The notes below the pieces were generated by a model, which was not told the DNA's origin, ran no database searches, and saw nothing but the letters and a program-made list of their open reading frames with translations. From Rubrivivax sp. (lineage in GTDB: Bacteria; Pseudomonadota; Gammaproteobacteria; Burkholderiales; Burkholderiaceae_C), in contig JAIXRN010000066.1 of the NCBI GenBank assembly GCA_027485165.1, positions 1 to 64,000 on the forward strand: a stretch of 64,000 bases of DNA, given 5' to 3'. Positions 1-8,337 of the stretch are shown one piece after another. How positions within the stretch are numbered: position 1 is the stretch's first letter; each line of letters opens with the position of its first letter. The translations under genes and the position numbers were made by a program.

Positions 1-100
1 ACCTGACTCATACACCTCAGACCAGCAACCTCTCAGTCACTAACCCTCAGCACACTCGTCTGGCACTCGCCTTCAAACGCCCACGCTTATCGGCTGTATG

Positions 101-112
101 TTGTTAAAGAGC
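101..112 (-). promoter_or_regulatory. boxA antitermination element of rRNA leader
   Basis: GCTCTTTAACAA on the minus strand closely matches the boxA consensus bound by NusB/S10 for rRNA antitermination. It is followed by a block typical of Burkholderiales rRNA leaders. A small hairpin (ACTGC/GCAGT, 129-143) precedes it. Confidence 0.6.
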
Positions 113-165
113 TGCTCGCTTTTGCCAGACTGCTTTACGCAGTGCTGTTTTCAGCGAAGACCACG

Positions 166-195
166 ATTTTGACATCTTCTTGAAAGACTTGTCAA
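166..195 (-). promoter_or_regulatory. Candidate downstream rRNA promoter (P2)
   Basis: A perfect -35 hexamer TTGACA (190-195 on the minus strand) is followed after 18 bases by CAAAAT (166-171). It sits about 55 bases before the boxA element, the usual geometry of the proximal rRNA promoter. This is the stronger of the two candidates. Confidence 0.5.
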
Positions 196-403
196 GCACA
201 CGATCTGGATTTCTTTGCTGCAGCTTATTTAAGCTGAATTACGACCGCGTGATTCTCCGAACATCTCGGAGCAACTCACGGCAATAACCACTGCTCAGTA
301 CGGGAGCTTTCCGTAGACGCTTTGAAGCGCACGGGCTTAACCCCATACCTTCAAAACAGCTTCCGTTTGACTTCCGTCAATCTTGCGATCAGCGAAGCCT
401 TCG

Positions 404-433
404 ACTGTAGCACGGCTGGCCGAATGACTGCAA
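404..433 (-). promoter_or_regulatory. Candidate upstream rRNA promoter (P1)
   Basis: On the minus strand, TTGCAG (428-433) and TACAGT (404-409) are separated by 18 bases. They lie 80 bases beyond the ptsI stop codon and upstream of the rRNA leader. Each hexamer matches the sigma-70 consensus at four positions. Position and orientation fit the first of two tandem rRNA promoters. Confidence 0.4.
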
Positions 434-512
434 GCGGTCTCCAACTTTCATCGCACTCGACGCCGGTCGGCAGCGCGTGTCGCCCATAACGCCCAGGCCC
501 AAACGCAGCCCA

Positions 513-2279
513 TCAGGTCGCGCTTCGACCAGCATCCGCCAACGCCTGCTGCATGGCCGCGTCGGCACGCTCAGCCGCCAACACCTTTGGCATCAGGCTG
601 GCGAGCTGGCGGGTGTCGGCCCTGAGCAGCTTCTGCTTGATCGACGCAATGCGTGCAGGGTGCATCGAGAAGCTGCGCAAGCCCATGCCCAACAGGAGTT
701 CGGTGAACGCGGGGTCACCCGCCATCTCGCCGCAAACGCAAACACTGCGACCATGGGCCTGCGCTCGCGAAATGGTGTGGTGCAGCAGGTGCAGCACCGC
801 TGGATGCCAGGGGTCGTACAGATGCGCGACTTCGTCGTCGGCCCGGTCGATGGCCAGGGTGTACTGGATCAGGTCGTTCGTGCCCACTGACACGAAATCG
901 AAATCGGCCAGAAAGCGATCGATGACGACTGCCGCGGCAGGTACTTCGATCATGGCGCCCAGCTCCACCCGACCGTACGCCCGCCCCGCATCGTCCAGCT
1001 GCTGACGCGCTCGTTGCAGCGCTTCCAGAACAGCCCGCACTTCGCTGCCATGCGCCACCATCGGGATCAGGATGCGCACCTTGCCGAACGCACTGGCGCG
1101 CAGGATGGCGCGCAGTTGCTGGCGGAACATCCCGGGCTCTGACAGGCTCCACCGAATCGCCCGCAGGCCCAGCGCCGGGTTCAGACCATGCTCATGGCGC
1201 TGTTCCTGCGCGCTCATGCGCTCGATCGGCTTGTCGGCGCCAATGTCGACGGTGCGGATCGTCACCGGCAGGCCCTGCATGGCCAGCACCGCCTGCCGAT
1301 AGGCTTCGAACTGCTCGTCCTCGCCAGGCAGGTTGCCGCCACGGTTCATGAACAAGAACTCGCTGCGGAACAAACCCACGCCCACCGCACCCGCCGCCAA
1401 CGCGGCATCTGCATCCCCAGGCGATTCAATGTTGGCCAGCAGCTCCACCGCCTGCCCATCCAGCGTGACGGCAGGCGTGTGCCGCAACCGATTCAGCCGC
1501 GCGCGTTCCAGCTCGCTTTGCTGCTGGCGAAACCGGTACTCCTCGAGCACGATGTCACTGGGGTTGACGATCACGACACCCGCGTCGCCGTCGATCACCA
1601 GCAGGTCGTCCTGACGAATCATCCGGCTCGCCTCGCGCGCACCCACGACGGCGGGGATGTCCAGGCTGCGCGCCACGATGGCGGTGTGCGACGTCCTGCC
1701 TCCAACATCGGTGACGAAGCCGGTGAAGACGCTGCGCTTGAACTGCATCATGTCCGCGGGCGCCACGTCGTTGGCTACCAGCACCAGAGGCTCGCCGTCG
1801 TTCCCTTCGGGCAGTAGCGAGCGCGGCTGCGCTTCCGGGTCGCGCCCCAGCTGTCGCAGCACACGTTCGACGACCTGCTCCAGGTCGGCCTTGCGCTCGC
1901 GCAGGTACGCGTCTTCCATGTCGTCAAACTGGCGCGCCAACACTTCCAGCTGTGCAGACAGCGCCCACTCGGCGTTGTAGCGACGCTCGCGGATCCACGC
2001 TTTGGTGGCGTCGGTCAGGGCGTCGTCGTGCAGCATCATCAGATGCACATCCAGCAACGCGGCCAGTTCGTGCGGCACGTCGGCCGGCATATCGCGCTTC
2101 AGTGCCAGCAATTCCCCAGCCACGGCATCGCGGGCCTGGCGCAGGCGGCAGACTTCATGGTCCACGCGGTCCGGCGCGACGAAGTAGTGAGCGACGTCGA
2201 CGCGGCTGGACGCCACCATCACGGCGCGACCGATGGCCACGCCCCGCGATACCGCCGTGCCAAAGACTTGTACGCTCAT
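513..2279 (-). CDS. ptsI: PTS enzyme I, phosphoenolpyruvate-protein phosphotransferase
   Basis: A 588-residue cytoplasmic protein that autophosphorylates from phosphoenolpyruvate and passes the phosphate to HPr. The phospho-histidine motif GGRTSHTAIV places the active His near residue 198. The TIM-barrel half carries LFRSEFLFM, GTNDLIQYTLAIDR and CVCGEMAGDP, all typical of enzyme I. The ATG at 2279 (MSVQVFGTAV) is chosen over an in-frame upstream start at 2345, because the extra 22 residues do not look like the family. ptsH lies 168 bases upstream, an unusually wide gap for this operon, and contains a 7-base A run (2409-2415) on the plus strand. No EIIB or EIIC permease is nearby, so the relay is probably regulatory. 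Confidence 0.95.
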   Translation of the reverse strand: MSVQVFGTAVSRGVAIGRAVMVASSRVDVAHYFVAPDRVDHEVCRLRQARDAVAGELLALKRDMPADVPHELAALLDVHLMMLHDDALTDATKAWIRERRYNAEWALSAQLEVLARQFDDMEDAYLRERKADLEQVVERVLRQLGRDPEAQPRSLLPEGNDGEPLVLVANDVAPADMMQFKRSVFTGFVTDVGGRTSHTAIVARSLDIPAVVGAREASRMIRQDDLLVIDGDAGVVIVNPSDIVLEEYRFRQQQSELERARLNRLRHTPAVTLDGQAVELLANIESPGDADAALAAGAVGVGLFRSEFLFMNRGGNLPGEDEQFEAYRQAVLAMQGLPVTIRTVDIGADKPIERMSAQEQRHEHGLNPALGLRAIRWSLSEPGMFRQQLRAILRASAFGKVRILIPMVAHGSEVRAVLEALQRARQQLDDAGRAYGRVELGAMIEVPAAAVVIDRFLADFDFVSVGTNDLIQYTLAIDRADDEVAHLYDPWHPAVLHLLHHTISRAQAHGRSVCVCGEMAGDPAFTELLLGMGLRSFSMHPARIASIKQKLLRADTRQLASLMPKVLAAERADAAMQQALADAGRSAT

Positions 2280-2447
2280 CTGCTCAATGTAGCGCAGGGG
2301 AAGGGCGGCTGGCAGGCGCAAAGACCCGGCACAACCATGCGCCACTGCCGCGCACCCGAAGTGGCGAGCGACCGCCTGAACGGCGGCTGGCCAACCGACG
2401 GCTGCCCGAAAAAAATTGACAACGACAGCGCAGCTGGCAACCGCCGG

Positions 2448-2717
2448 CTACTCGCCTTCGCCGAACTTCGCTTCGATCAGGTCGCGCAGTGCAGCCATGG
2501 CCTGAGCCTCGTCCACGCCGTCGGCTTCGATCTCGACCTCACTGCCCAGCCCCGCCGCCAGCATCATCACCCCCATGATGCTCTTGGCGTTCACGCGCCG
2601 CCCATTGCGGCTCAGGAAGATCTCGCACTTGAAGCCCCCGGCCAGCTTCGTCAGCTTGGCCGAAGCTCGGGCGTGCAACCCCAGCTTATTGCTGATGCTT
2701 ATCGATGTCTTGATCAT
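2448..2717 (-). CDS. ptsH: HPr phosphocarrier protein
   Basis: An 89-residue small phosphocarrier linking enzyme I to EIIA proteins. Phospho-accepting His15 lies in KLGLHARAS, and Ser46 lies in the KSIMGVMML segment, the site used by HPr kinase in species that have one. Length and motif spacing are exactly those of the family. Its start lies inside the end of the upstream EIIA gene with a 32-base overlap in a different frame, which implies translational coupling. Confidence 0.96.
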   Translation of the reverse strand: MIKTSISISNKLGLHARASAKLTKLAGGFKCEIFLSRNGRRVNAKSIMGVMMLAAGLGSEVEIEADGVDEAQAMAALRDLIEAKFGEGE

Positions 2718-3135
2718 TCGGCTTGGGTGGAACAGGCTGGTTCTGGCGGCGCGGCACGGACACCTGCATCACACCCAGGGTGCCACCGGCTACGGCGCGC
2801 GACGCCAGGTCTTCCAGCGGTACGTCGGCATAGCACAGGGTGCGCCACAACATCGGCACATTCACGCCCGCCACCACACGTGCTGCTCGCCCGTCGGCCA
2901 CGGCTAGCGCGGCGTTGCAGGGCGTGGCGCCAAACACGTCGACCATGATGAGCACCGGGCCTTCGCCCAGCCGGGAGATAGCGGCACCCACCTGGGCTTC
3001 GGCCTCGTCCATGGAAGCACCCGGCAACACGTCCACGCAGTCCACGGACCGGCAGCGTTCAGCATAGACATGCTCGGCCGTCGAGCGCAGGGCGCTCGCC
3101 AACGGGGCATGGGCGACGATCAGGATGGAAGGCAT
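2686..3135 (-). CDS. PTS EIIA component, mannose/fructose type
   Basis: A 149-residue single-domain protein of the EIIA-Man fold. The N-terminus MPSILIVAHAPLASAL puts the phosphorylatable His at residue 9. The segment VLIMVDVFGATPCNAAL is the conserved Asp-containing loop of the family. It would accept phosphate from HPr. No partner EIIB, EIIC or EIID is present, so it is more likely a regulatory EIIA, as in many Burkholderiales, than part of a sugar transporter. The ATG at 3135 was chosen because the open frame upstream reads through an unrelated gene. Confidence 0.9.
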   Translation of the reverse strand: MPSILIVAHAPLASALRSTAEHVYAERCRSVDCVDVLPGASMDEAEAQVGAAISRLGEGPVLIMVDVFGATPCNAALAVADGRAARVVAGVNVPMLWRTLCYADVPLEDLASRAVAGGTLGVMQVSVPRRQNQPVPPKPNDQDIDKHQQ

Positions 3136-3199
3136 GGCGCGGCCGGCGATTATGAGCAGCTTCGCCGCAGCGCGCGGCACCCTGACGCTGGCCAGCGGT

Positions 3200-3775
3200 T
3201 CACGGCAGGGCGCGTAGCGATTCGAAGAAGGTCGCCACCCCCTCGGCTGGCAATTGGACGCCCAGCACCGTGGCCTGGAAGACCACGGTTCCGCGTGCGA
3301 AGACTGCCACCTCTTCCAGCACCGGCTGGCCGTCGGGCAGGCGGCCGGCCAAGCCCCAGCGCAGACTGGCTGGCTGCGGCGTAGCACCCGGCACCGCCAG
3401 CGGCGAGCGTTCCTGCGGCTGCACCCCGCCCAGGTTGGCGGCCGCGCTGTCCCGTAGCTCGGCCAGCGCCGGGCCGACCTGGGCCGGGTCACGCACATCG
3501 GCATAGGCCAGTGCCCAGGTCTGCCCGCCAGCGCTGCAGGCGTGCAAAGACAGGCGTACAGCCTGCCCCGCCAGACGCACGCTGCGCACCTGCGGCGTGG
3601 GCTTACAGGGCAACAGCAGGCTCAGACCGCTATCGGCAGGGCGCCAGTCGCGCCAATCCAGTGCCGGGCTGCAGCCCGCCAGCCCCAGCGTGCAGGCGGC
3701 AGCCAGCGCCCGGGCCGACCGGTGGCCGCGACCACTGGGCAGGGAAGTAAAGGCGTGAGCAGCAACGACAGGCAT
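3200..3775 (-). CDS. Putative lipoprotein of unknown function
   Basis: A 191-residue protein. It starts with a positively charged stretch, a hydrophobic segment and a lipobox-like LGLAGC (Cys near residue 34), so it is probably a lipid-anchored envelope protein. The rest has an alternating beta-type pattern (SLRWGLAGRLPDGQPVLEEVAVFARGT is split here only as description) that I cannot place in a named family. It starts 40 bases from the divergent CoA-transferase gene and ends 64 bases before the EIIA gene, so it may share the PTS transcript. The ATG at 3775 gives a sensible signal peptide. Confidence 0.7.
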   Translation of the reverse strand: MPVVAAHAFTSLPSGRGHRSARALAAACTLGLAGCSPALDWRDWRPADSGLSLLLPCKPTPQVRSVRLAGQAVRLSLHACSAGGQTWALAYADVRDPAQVGPALAELRDSAAANLGGVQPQERSPLAVPGATPQPASLRWGLAGRLPDGQPVLEEVAVFARGTVVFQATVLGVQLPAEGVATFFESLRALP

Positions 3776-3815
3776 CCACCAGATTATCCCGACAGCCCTG
3801 CCGCAGAATGCCGCG

Positions 3816-5078
3816 ATGGCCACACCCCCAGCACACCCACCTGCTGCCGCCCTGCACGGCGTGCGCGTCCTCGACCTGTCCCGGGTGCTGGCCGGCCCCT
3901 GGTGCACCCAGACCCTGGCCGACCTGGGCGCCGAAGTCGTGAAGGTCGAACGCCCGGCGCGCGACGGGCACCCTGGCGGCGACGACACGCGCGGCTGGGG
4001 CCCGCCGTTCCTGAAGGATTTGCACGGCGCGGACACGCGCGAAGCCGCCTACTTCCTGGGCGCTAACCGCAACAAGCGCAGTGTGGCCATCGACATCGCT
4101 GATGCCGACGGCCAGGCCCTGGTGCGCGAACTGGCCCGGCGCAGCGACGTGATGGTGGAGAACTTCAAGGTTGGCGACATGGCGCGCTACGGCCTGGACG
4201 CCACCAGCCTGCGCGCCCTGAACCCGCGCCTGGTGGTGTGCTCGATCACCGGCTACGGCCAGACCGGCCCCTACAAGGACCGCGCTGGCTACGACTATGC
4301 CGTGCAGGGCCTGGGCGGCCTGATGAGCGTGACCGGCGAACGCGACGACCTGCCCGGCGGTGGCCCGCAGAAGGTGGGCGTGGCGGTGGCCGACCTGTTC
4401 ACCGGCATGTATGCCACGGTCGCCATCCTGGCTGCGCTGCGGCACCGCGACGCCACTGGCCAGGGCCAGGTGATCGACATGGCCCTGCTCGACACCCAGG
4501 TCGCCATGCTCGCCAACCTGGGGGCGAACTACCTGGTCACGCGCCAGGCGCCCCGACGCGCCGGCAATGCGCACCAGAACATCGTGCCGTACCAGGTGTT
4601 CGCGGTCGCAGACGGCCACCTCATCCTGGCCGTGGGTAACGACGCGCAGTTCCAGCGCTTCTGCGCAGTGGCCGGCTGCCCGGAACTGGCCCGCGACGAG
4701 CGTTATGCGCGCAATGCCGCCCGTGTTCGCCACCGCAGCACGCTGGTGCCGCAGCTGGCCGCCATCCTGGCGCTGCGCAACCGTGCCGATTGGCTGGCAG
4801 CGCTGGACGCCGCGAAGGTGCCCTGCGGCCCCATCAACGACTTCGATGATGTCTTCCGCGACCCGCAGGTGCAGGCGCGCGGCATGACCGCTCGCGTGCC
4901 GCACCCGCTGAACGACCAGCTGGAACTGGTGGCCAGCCCGATGAAGCTATCAGCCACCCCGGTGCAGCTGCGCCGGCCACCGCCCCTGCTGGGGCAACAC
5001 ACCGACGAAGTGCTGGCTGAACTGGGCCTGGACGCCGAGCAGGTGCTGGCCCTGCGCACCCGGGGCGTCGTGGCTTAG
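3816..5078 (+). CDS. CaiB/BaiF family (class III) CoA-transferase
   Basis: A 420-residue cytoplasmic enzyme moving coenzyme A between carboxylic acids through an aspartyl-CoA thioester. Family marks are LSRVLAGP (21-28), ADLGAEVVKVE (35-45), VADLFTGMYA with the probable catalytic Asp near 193, and GQGQVIDMALLD (216-226). The C-terminal third keeps VPCGPINDFDDVF. The substrate cannot be read from the sequence. It stands alone on the plus strand between a divergent lipoprotein and a regulatory-looking gene. Confidence 0.92.
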   Translation: MATPPAHPPAAALHGVRVLDLSRVLAGPWCTQTLADLGAEVVKVERPARDGHPGGDDTRGWGPPFLKDLHGADTREAAYFLGANRNKRSVAIDIADADGQALVRELARRSDVMVENFKVGDMARYGLDATSLRALNPRLVVCSITGYGQTGPYKDRAGYDYAVQGLGGLMSVTGERDDLPGGGPQKVGVAVADLFTGMYATVAILAALRHRDATGQGQVIDMALLDTQVAMLANLGANYLVTRQAPRRAGNAHQNIVPYQVFAVADGHLILAVGNDAQFQRFCAVAGCPELARDERYARNAARVRHRSTLVPQLAAILALRNRADWLAALDAAKVPCGPINDFDDVFRDPQVQARGMTARVPHPLNDQLELVASPMKLSATPVQLRRPPPLLGQHTDEVLAELGLDAEQVLALRTRGVVA

Positions 5079-5332
5079 CTTTAGCTGGCAGACACCCCCC
5101 GGGGCTGCGGGGGCCCTGCCCACAGGCCGTGACGAAGTCGGCGCCCCAGAGTGGCCGCCGCCCGGCGCCCCCCCGAAGCATGGGGTGGCGGCCCAGCCCT
5201 GCAGCAGTGAACCTCTTGTGTCTGAAAGTATCCACGTCACAACGGCGACGCAGGTGCAGGGCAGTGCGCACCGCGCCTTGCCGAGGATGGGAATCAGCAG
5301 CGGCCATGCCGTGCACAGGGAACATCAAAACT

Positions 5333-6484
5333 ATGGAAACCTCGGAACTGGTACGCGACCAGCTCGCCCCGGCGCAACGCCCCAGCGAGCCTCTGGACCC
5401 GCATGTCCTGCTGTCGCGCCTGGGTGGTGAAGTCGCGCGCACGCTGTCGGCGGCGCTGGAGCGCGTGAACACCTTGGCCACAACCGGCCGCATCGACCGC
5501 AGCAGCCTGCGTGCGCTGCGCGACGAGGTCGACCGCGCGCGGCGCGCGGGCATCATGGGCCAGCAGGTCAGCCGCTTCGCGTCGGGCCGCGTCAAGGTGC
5601 AACGCGAACGCCTGGACCTGACGGGCTTGCTGCTGGAAACCGTGCGCCAGCGCCGGCGCGAAATCGACGCCCGCGGCATCGAAGTGCGCCAGTTCTTTGC
5701 CCAGGCTGAAGTCGTCAGCGATGCGACCCTCAGCTTTTCTCTGCTGCAGAGCCTGTTCGACTGGGCTTTCGAACATGCCGCCCAGCGCATCGACCTGAAA
5801 CTGGACATCAAGCCCTGGCCAGCCCACGCCCGGCTCAGCTGCGCCTTCAGCCACAAGCCCGTCGACCCGAAGTCCGCTGGCGACAGTGCCTGGACCGACG
5901 GCGAACCGACGCCGCTGGACACCATGGCCTGGTGCCTGCTGCAGCAGACGGCTGTAGCCCTGGGCCTGGTGATCTACCGCCACGACACCGCCAACCGCAC
6001 CACGCTGACGCTGGAATTCCCGGAAACGGTGGTGTCGCGCATCGACGGCCTGTCCACCAGCGAACTGGACGACCCCAGCCAGCAAGCCCACCACTCGCAG
6101 CCACTGGCCGGGCGCCATGCGCTGGTGGTGGCCAGCCGGCGCGAGGTGCGCGGCCTGGTGCGCGACGCACTGCGCCCGATGGGCCTGATGCTGGACTTCG
6201 TCAACTCGGTCGAAGAGGCCATCGACTTCTGCCGCGACGGCCTGCCGCACGCGGTCGTCTACGAAGCCGCACTGGCCGGCGAACGCTTCGACAAGCTGCG
6301 CGCCGACATGCTGGCCGAAGTGCCAACGATGGCCTTTGTGCAGATCGCCGAACACGGCAAGGCCTTCGAGGTGCTGAACCTGGGCACGCACCAGTTTGCA
6401 AGCGTGGGGCGCGAAGCGCTGCTGGAATCGCTGCCGGCCGCGATGATGTTCGAGCTGGCCCGCAGCGACCAGCAGCCGCAATAA
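5333..6484 (+). CDS. Degenerate histidine-kinase-like protein with receiver-like domain
   Basis: A 383-residue soluble protein with no membrane segment. Residues 20-110 are helical and charged, like a dimerisation region. Residues 110-240 resemble a GHKL ATPase fold, but the N-box region (LFDWAFEHAAQRI) lacks the Asn and no clear GxG box is left. Residues 260-375 look like a CheY fold (HALVVASRREVRGLVRDAL) in which the phospho-Asp position reads HAVVYEAAL, without an Asp. So both halves appear to have lost catalysis. The ATG at 5333 follows 254 non-coding bases; an upstream in-frame start would add a low-complexity tail. Function unknown; probably a signalling scaffold. Confidence 0.7.
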   Translation: METSELVRDQLAPAQRPSEPLDPHVLLSRLGGEVARTLSAALERVNTLATTGRIDRSSLRALRDEVDRARRAGIMGQQVSRFASGRVKVQRERLDLTGLLLETVRQRRREIDARGIEVRQFFAQAEVVSDATLSFSLLQSLFDWAFEHAAQRIDLKLDIKPWPAHARLSCAFSHKPVDPKSAGDSAWTDGEPTPLDTMAWCLLQQTAVALGLVIYRHDTANRTTLTLEFPETVVSRIDGLSTSELDDPSQQAHHSQPLAGRHALVVASRREVRGLVRDALRPMGLMLDFVNSVEEAIDFCRDGLPHAVVYEAALAGERFDKLRADMLAEVPTMAFVQIAEHGKAFEVLNLGTHQFASVGREALLESLPAAMMFELARSDQQPQ

Positions 6485-6492
6485 AAGCTGCA

Positions 6493-6529
6493 GCATCGCG
6501 GCACCGGGCGTCGCCCCGGGGCCCGATGC
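6493..6529. terminator. Candidate bidirectional terminator hairpin
   Basis: The arms GCATCG (6493-6498) and CGATGC (6524-6529) enclose a further GC-rich stem around GTC. It lies exactly between two convergent stop codons (6484 and 6539). There is no long T run, so efficiency is uncertain. Confidence 0.4.
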
Positions 6530-6538
6530 CACAGAAGC

Positions 6539-7243
6539 TCAGCGCCCGAAGACTTTCTTCAGGATCGCGCTGCCCGTGCCCACCGGGTCGGCGCGGATCT
6601 TCTTCTCTTCGACGCCGATCATCGTGAACAGGCCGTCCAGCGCGCGCTGGGTCACGTATTGCTGGATGTTGGCGTCTTCGCCCTTCACCAGGCCCAGGCC
6701 GGCGGCCTTGGCCGCGACGGCGTTATAGCGCTCGGCCAGCTGCACTTTTTCGGTGGCCCGCGTGACGATGGGCAGAAACTTCTGCCCCAGCGGGCTGCGC
6801 GTCTTGGCGGAAAAGAAGTCGGTCACGGCCGTGTCGCTGCCGCGCACCAGCTTCAGCGCTTCTTCCACGCTGATGCTCTTGATCGCGTTCACCAACAGCG
6901 GCCGCGCCTCAGGTACAGCGCTTTCGGCCGCACGGTTCATCGCGGTGACGAGTTCATCCACGCGCTTGCCCTGGCCGGTGGCCTTCAGCAGGCCGGCGGC
7001 CTTTTCCAGCCCGCCGGGCAGCCGGATGCGCACCCGTTCGTCACCCAGAAAACCATCGGTGCGGCCGAGCAACCCCACAGCCGCCACGGCGCCGCGTTCC
7101 AGCGCTGCGCGCACGCCTTGGGCCGCGTCAGATTCGCCCAGCTGGGCCCAGGCGGGCCCGGGCAGGGCCACCAGTCCAGTCCCCATGCCCAGCCCGGCCA
7201 GACCGTTGAAAAACAGGCCTTGCGTAAACTCTCTGCGATGCAT
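6539..7243 (-). CDS. DUF4197 family exported protein
   Basis: A 234-residue protein with a Tat-like N-terminus (HRREF) and a hydrophobic segment ending at a signal-peptidase-like AWA, so it is probably periplasmic. The body matches my recollection of DUF4197: segments [40 protein letters not shown] and the closing [17 protein letters not shown]. The molecular function of the family is not known. Its start codon abuts the divergent redoxin start inside the palindrome ATGCAT, so both genes begin Met-His and any promoter must lie inside the neighbouring coding region. Confidence 0.85.
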   Translation of the reverse strand: MHRREFTQGLFFNGLAGLGMGTGLVALPGPAWAQLGESDAAQGVRAALERGAVAAVGLLGRTDGFLGDERVRIRLPGGLEKAAGLLKATGQGKRVDELVTAMNRAAESAVPEARPLLVNAIKSISVEEALKLVRGSDTAVTDFFSAKTRSPLGQKFLPIVTRATEKVQLAERYNAVAAKAAGLGLVKGEDANIQQYVTQRALDGLFTMIGVEEKKIRADPVGTGSAILKKVFGR

Positions 7244-7765
7244 CTGCGTGTCCCGCCATCAGAAAAGCCCGATCTTGCGCGCCGCGCGCTGCTGCTGGCA
7301 AGCAGCGCGACCGCCCTGGGCTGGGTGGCCGGCTGCGGCCAGCGGCAGCCGGCCCCGGACGTCAGCTTCACCCTGCTAAACGGCCGGCCCGGCCGCATCG
7401 CCGACCTGCGCGGCCAGGTGGTGCTGGTGAACTTCTGGGCCACCAGCTGCGCCGTGTGTGTGGCGGAAATGCCGCTGCTGGCCGCCACGCAGCGCCAGTA
7501 TCAGGCGCGCGGCCTGCACACCCTGGCCGTGGCCATGCGCCACGACCCGCCCGCTGCCGTGGCGCTGTTTGCCGAAAGCCGCGCCCTGCCCTTTGGCGTG
7601 GTGATCGACAACACCGGCGCGGTGGCGCGCAGCTTCGGCGACGTGCGCGTCACGCCCACCAGCGTGCTGCTGGACCGCCGCGGCCAGATCGCCCAGCGTT
7701 GGGAAGGTGCACCCGAGCCCGCCACCCTGCAGGCGCGCATCGAACGGCTGCTGGCGGAAACATGA
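7238..7765 (+). CDS. TlpA-like thioredoxin-fold protein, lipid-anchored or exported
   Basis: A 175-residue thiol-disulfide protein. The N-terminus has RR, a hydrophobic segment and GWVAGC, which could be a lipobox, so it should act in the periplasm. The thioredoxin motif is [15 protein letters not shown], with the redox pair C-A-V-C. The cis-Pro segment VTPTSVLLD is present. TlpA-type proteins reduce periplasmic disulfides, for example in cytochrome maturation, but the partner here is unknown. Its stop overlaps the ruvA start by four bases (ATGA), an unexpected coupling with a DNA-repair gene. Confidence 0.88.
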   Translation: MHLRVPPSEKPDLARRALLLASSATALGWVAGCGQRQPAPDVSFTLLNGRPGRIADLRGQVVLVNFWATSCAVCVAEMPLLAATQRQYQARGLHTLAVAMRHDPPAAVALFAESRALPFGVVIDNTGAVARSFGDVRVTPTSVLLDRRGQIAQRWEGAPEPATLQARIERLLAET

Positions 7766-8337
7766 TCGGCCGCCTGTCGGGCCTGCTGGTGGCCAAGAAT
7801 CCGCCGCAGCTGCTGGTGGATGTGGGCGGCGTGGGCTATGAAGTCGATGTGCCGATGAGCACCTTCTTCAACCTGGGCGCCATCGGCCAGCCCGTGGTGC
7901 TGCTGACGCACTTCGTGGTGCGTGAGGATGCCCAGGTGCTGTTCGGCTTTCTCACGGCCGAGGAACGCGCCACCTTCCGCGAGCTGGTGAAGATCACCGG
8001 CGTGGGCCCGCGCACGGCGCTGGCCATCCTGTCGGGGCTGAGCGTGGCCGAGTTGGCCCAAGCCGTCAGCCGCCAGGACAGCGCCCGGCTGGTGAAGGTG
8101 CCCGGTATCGGCAAGAAGACCGCCGAACGCCTGTTGCTGGAACTGAAGGGCAAGCTCGGCGCCGACATGGCGCTGCCAGCGGGCCAGCCGGTCAGCGACA
8201 ACCAGGCTGACATCGCCCAGGCCCTGCAGGCGCTGGGCTACAACGACCGCGAAGCCCAGGCCGCGCTGAAGGCCCTGCCGGCCGACGTGGGCGTGAGCGA
8301 CGGCATCAAGCTGGCGCTGAAGGCGCTGAACCGCTGA
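7762..8337 (+). CDS. ruvA: Holliday junction DNA helicase subunit RuvA
   Basis: A 191-residue protein that binds four-way DNA junctions as a tetramer and loads the RuvB motor for branch migration. The N-terminal OB domain starts [12 protein letters not shown]. Two helix-hairpin-helix motifs follow ([13 protein letters not shown] and [16 protein letters not shown]), and a C-terminal helical domain that contacts RuvB ([15 protein letters not shown]). ruvB and ruvC are not in the window. The 3' end overlaps the convergent LemA-like gene by 32 bases. Confidence 0.97.
   Translation: MIGRLSGLLVAKNPPQLLVDVGGVGYEVDVPMSTFFNLGAIGQPVVLLTHFVVREDAQVLFGFLTAEERATFRELVKITGVGPRTALAILSGLSVAELAQAVSRQDSARLVKVPGIGKKTAERLLLELKGKLGADMALPAGQPVSDNQADIAQALQALGYNDREAQAALKALPADVGVSDGIKLALKALNR

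Larger units (their letters stand above)
1..470 (-). other. rRNA operon leader/promoter region (operon reads off the left edge)
   Basis: No protein gene fits this 470-base stretch. Read on the minus strand it holds two promoter-like hexamer pairs, a boxA element GCTCTTTAACAA (101-112) and, just after it, the block ACAGCCGATAAGCGTGGGCG (80-99). That boxA plus block combination is familiar from Burkholderiales rRNA operons, in the 16S leader or before 23S. No tRNA-Ile or tRNA-Ala is present and promoters are, so a 16S leader is the better reading than an internal spacer. The 16S gene itself would lie beyond the left edge. ptsI, which is co-directional, ends at 513. Confidence 0.6.

Noticed and set aside
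1-470. 16S-23S internal spacer
   Set aside because: The boxA block would fit, but tRNA genes are absent and promoter hexamers are present, so a 16S leader is more likely.
2409-2415. A7 run (T7 on the minus strand) between ptsH and ptsI as an attenuator
   Set aside because: No stable hairpin of more than four base pairs precedes it.
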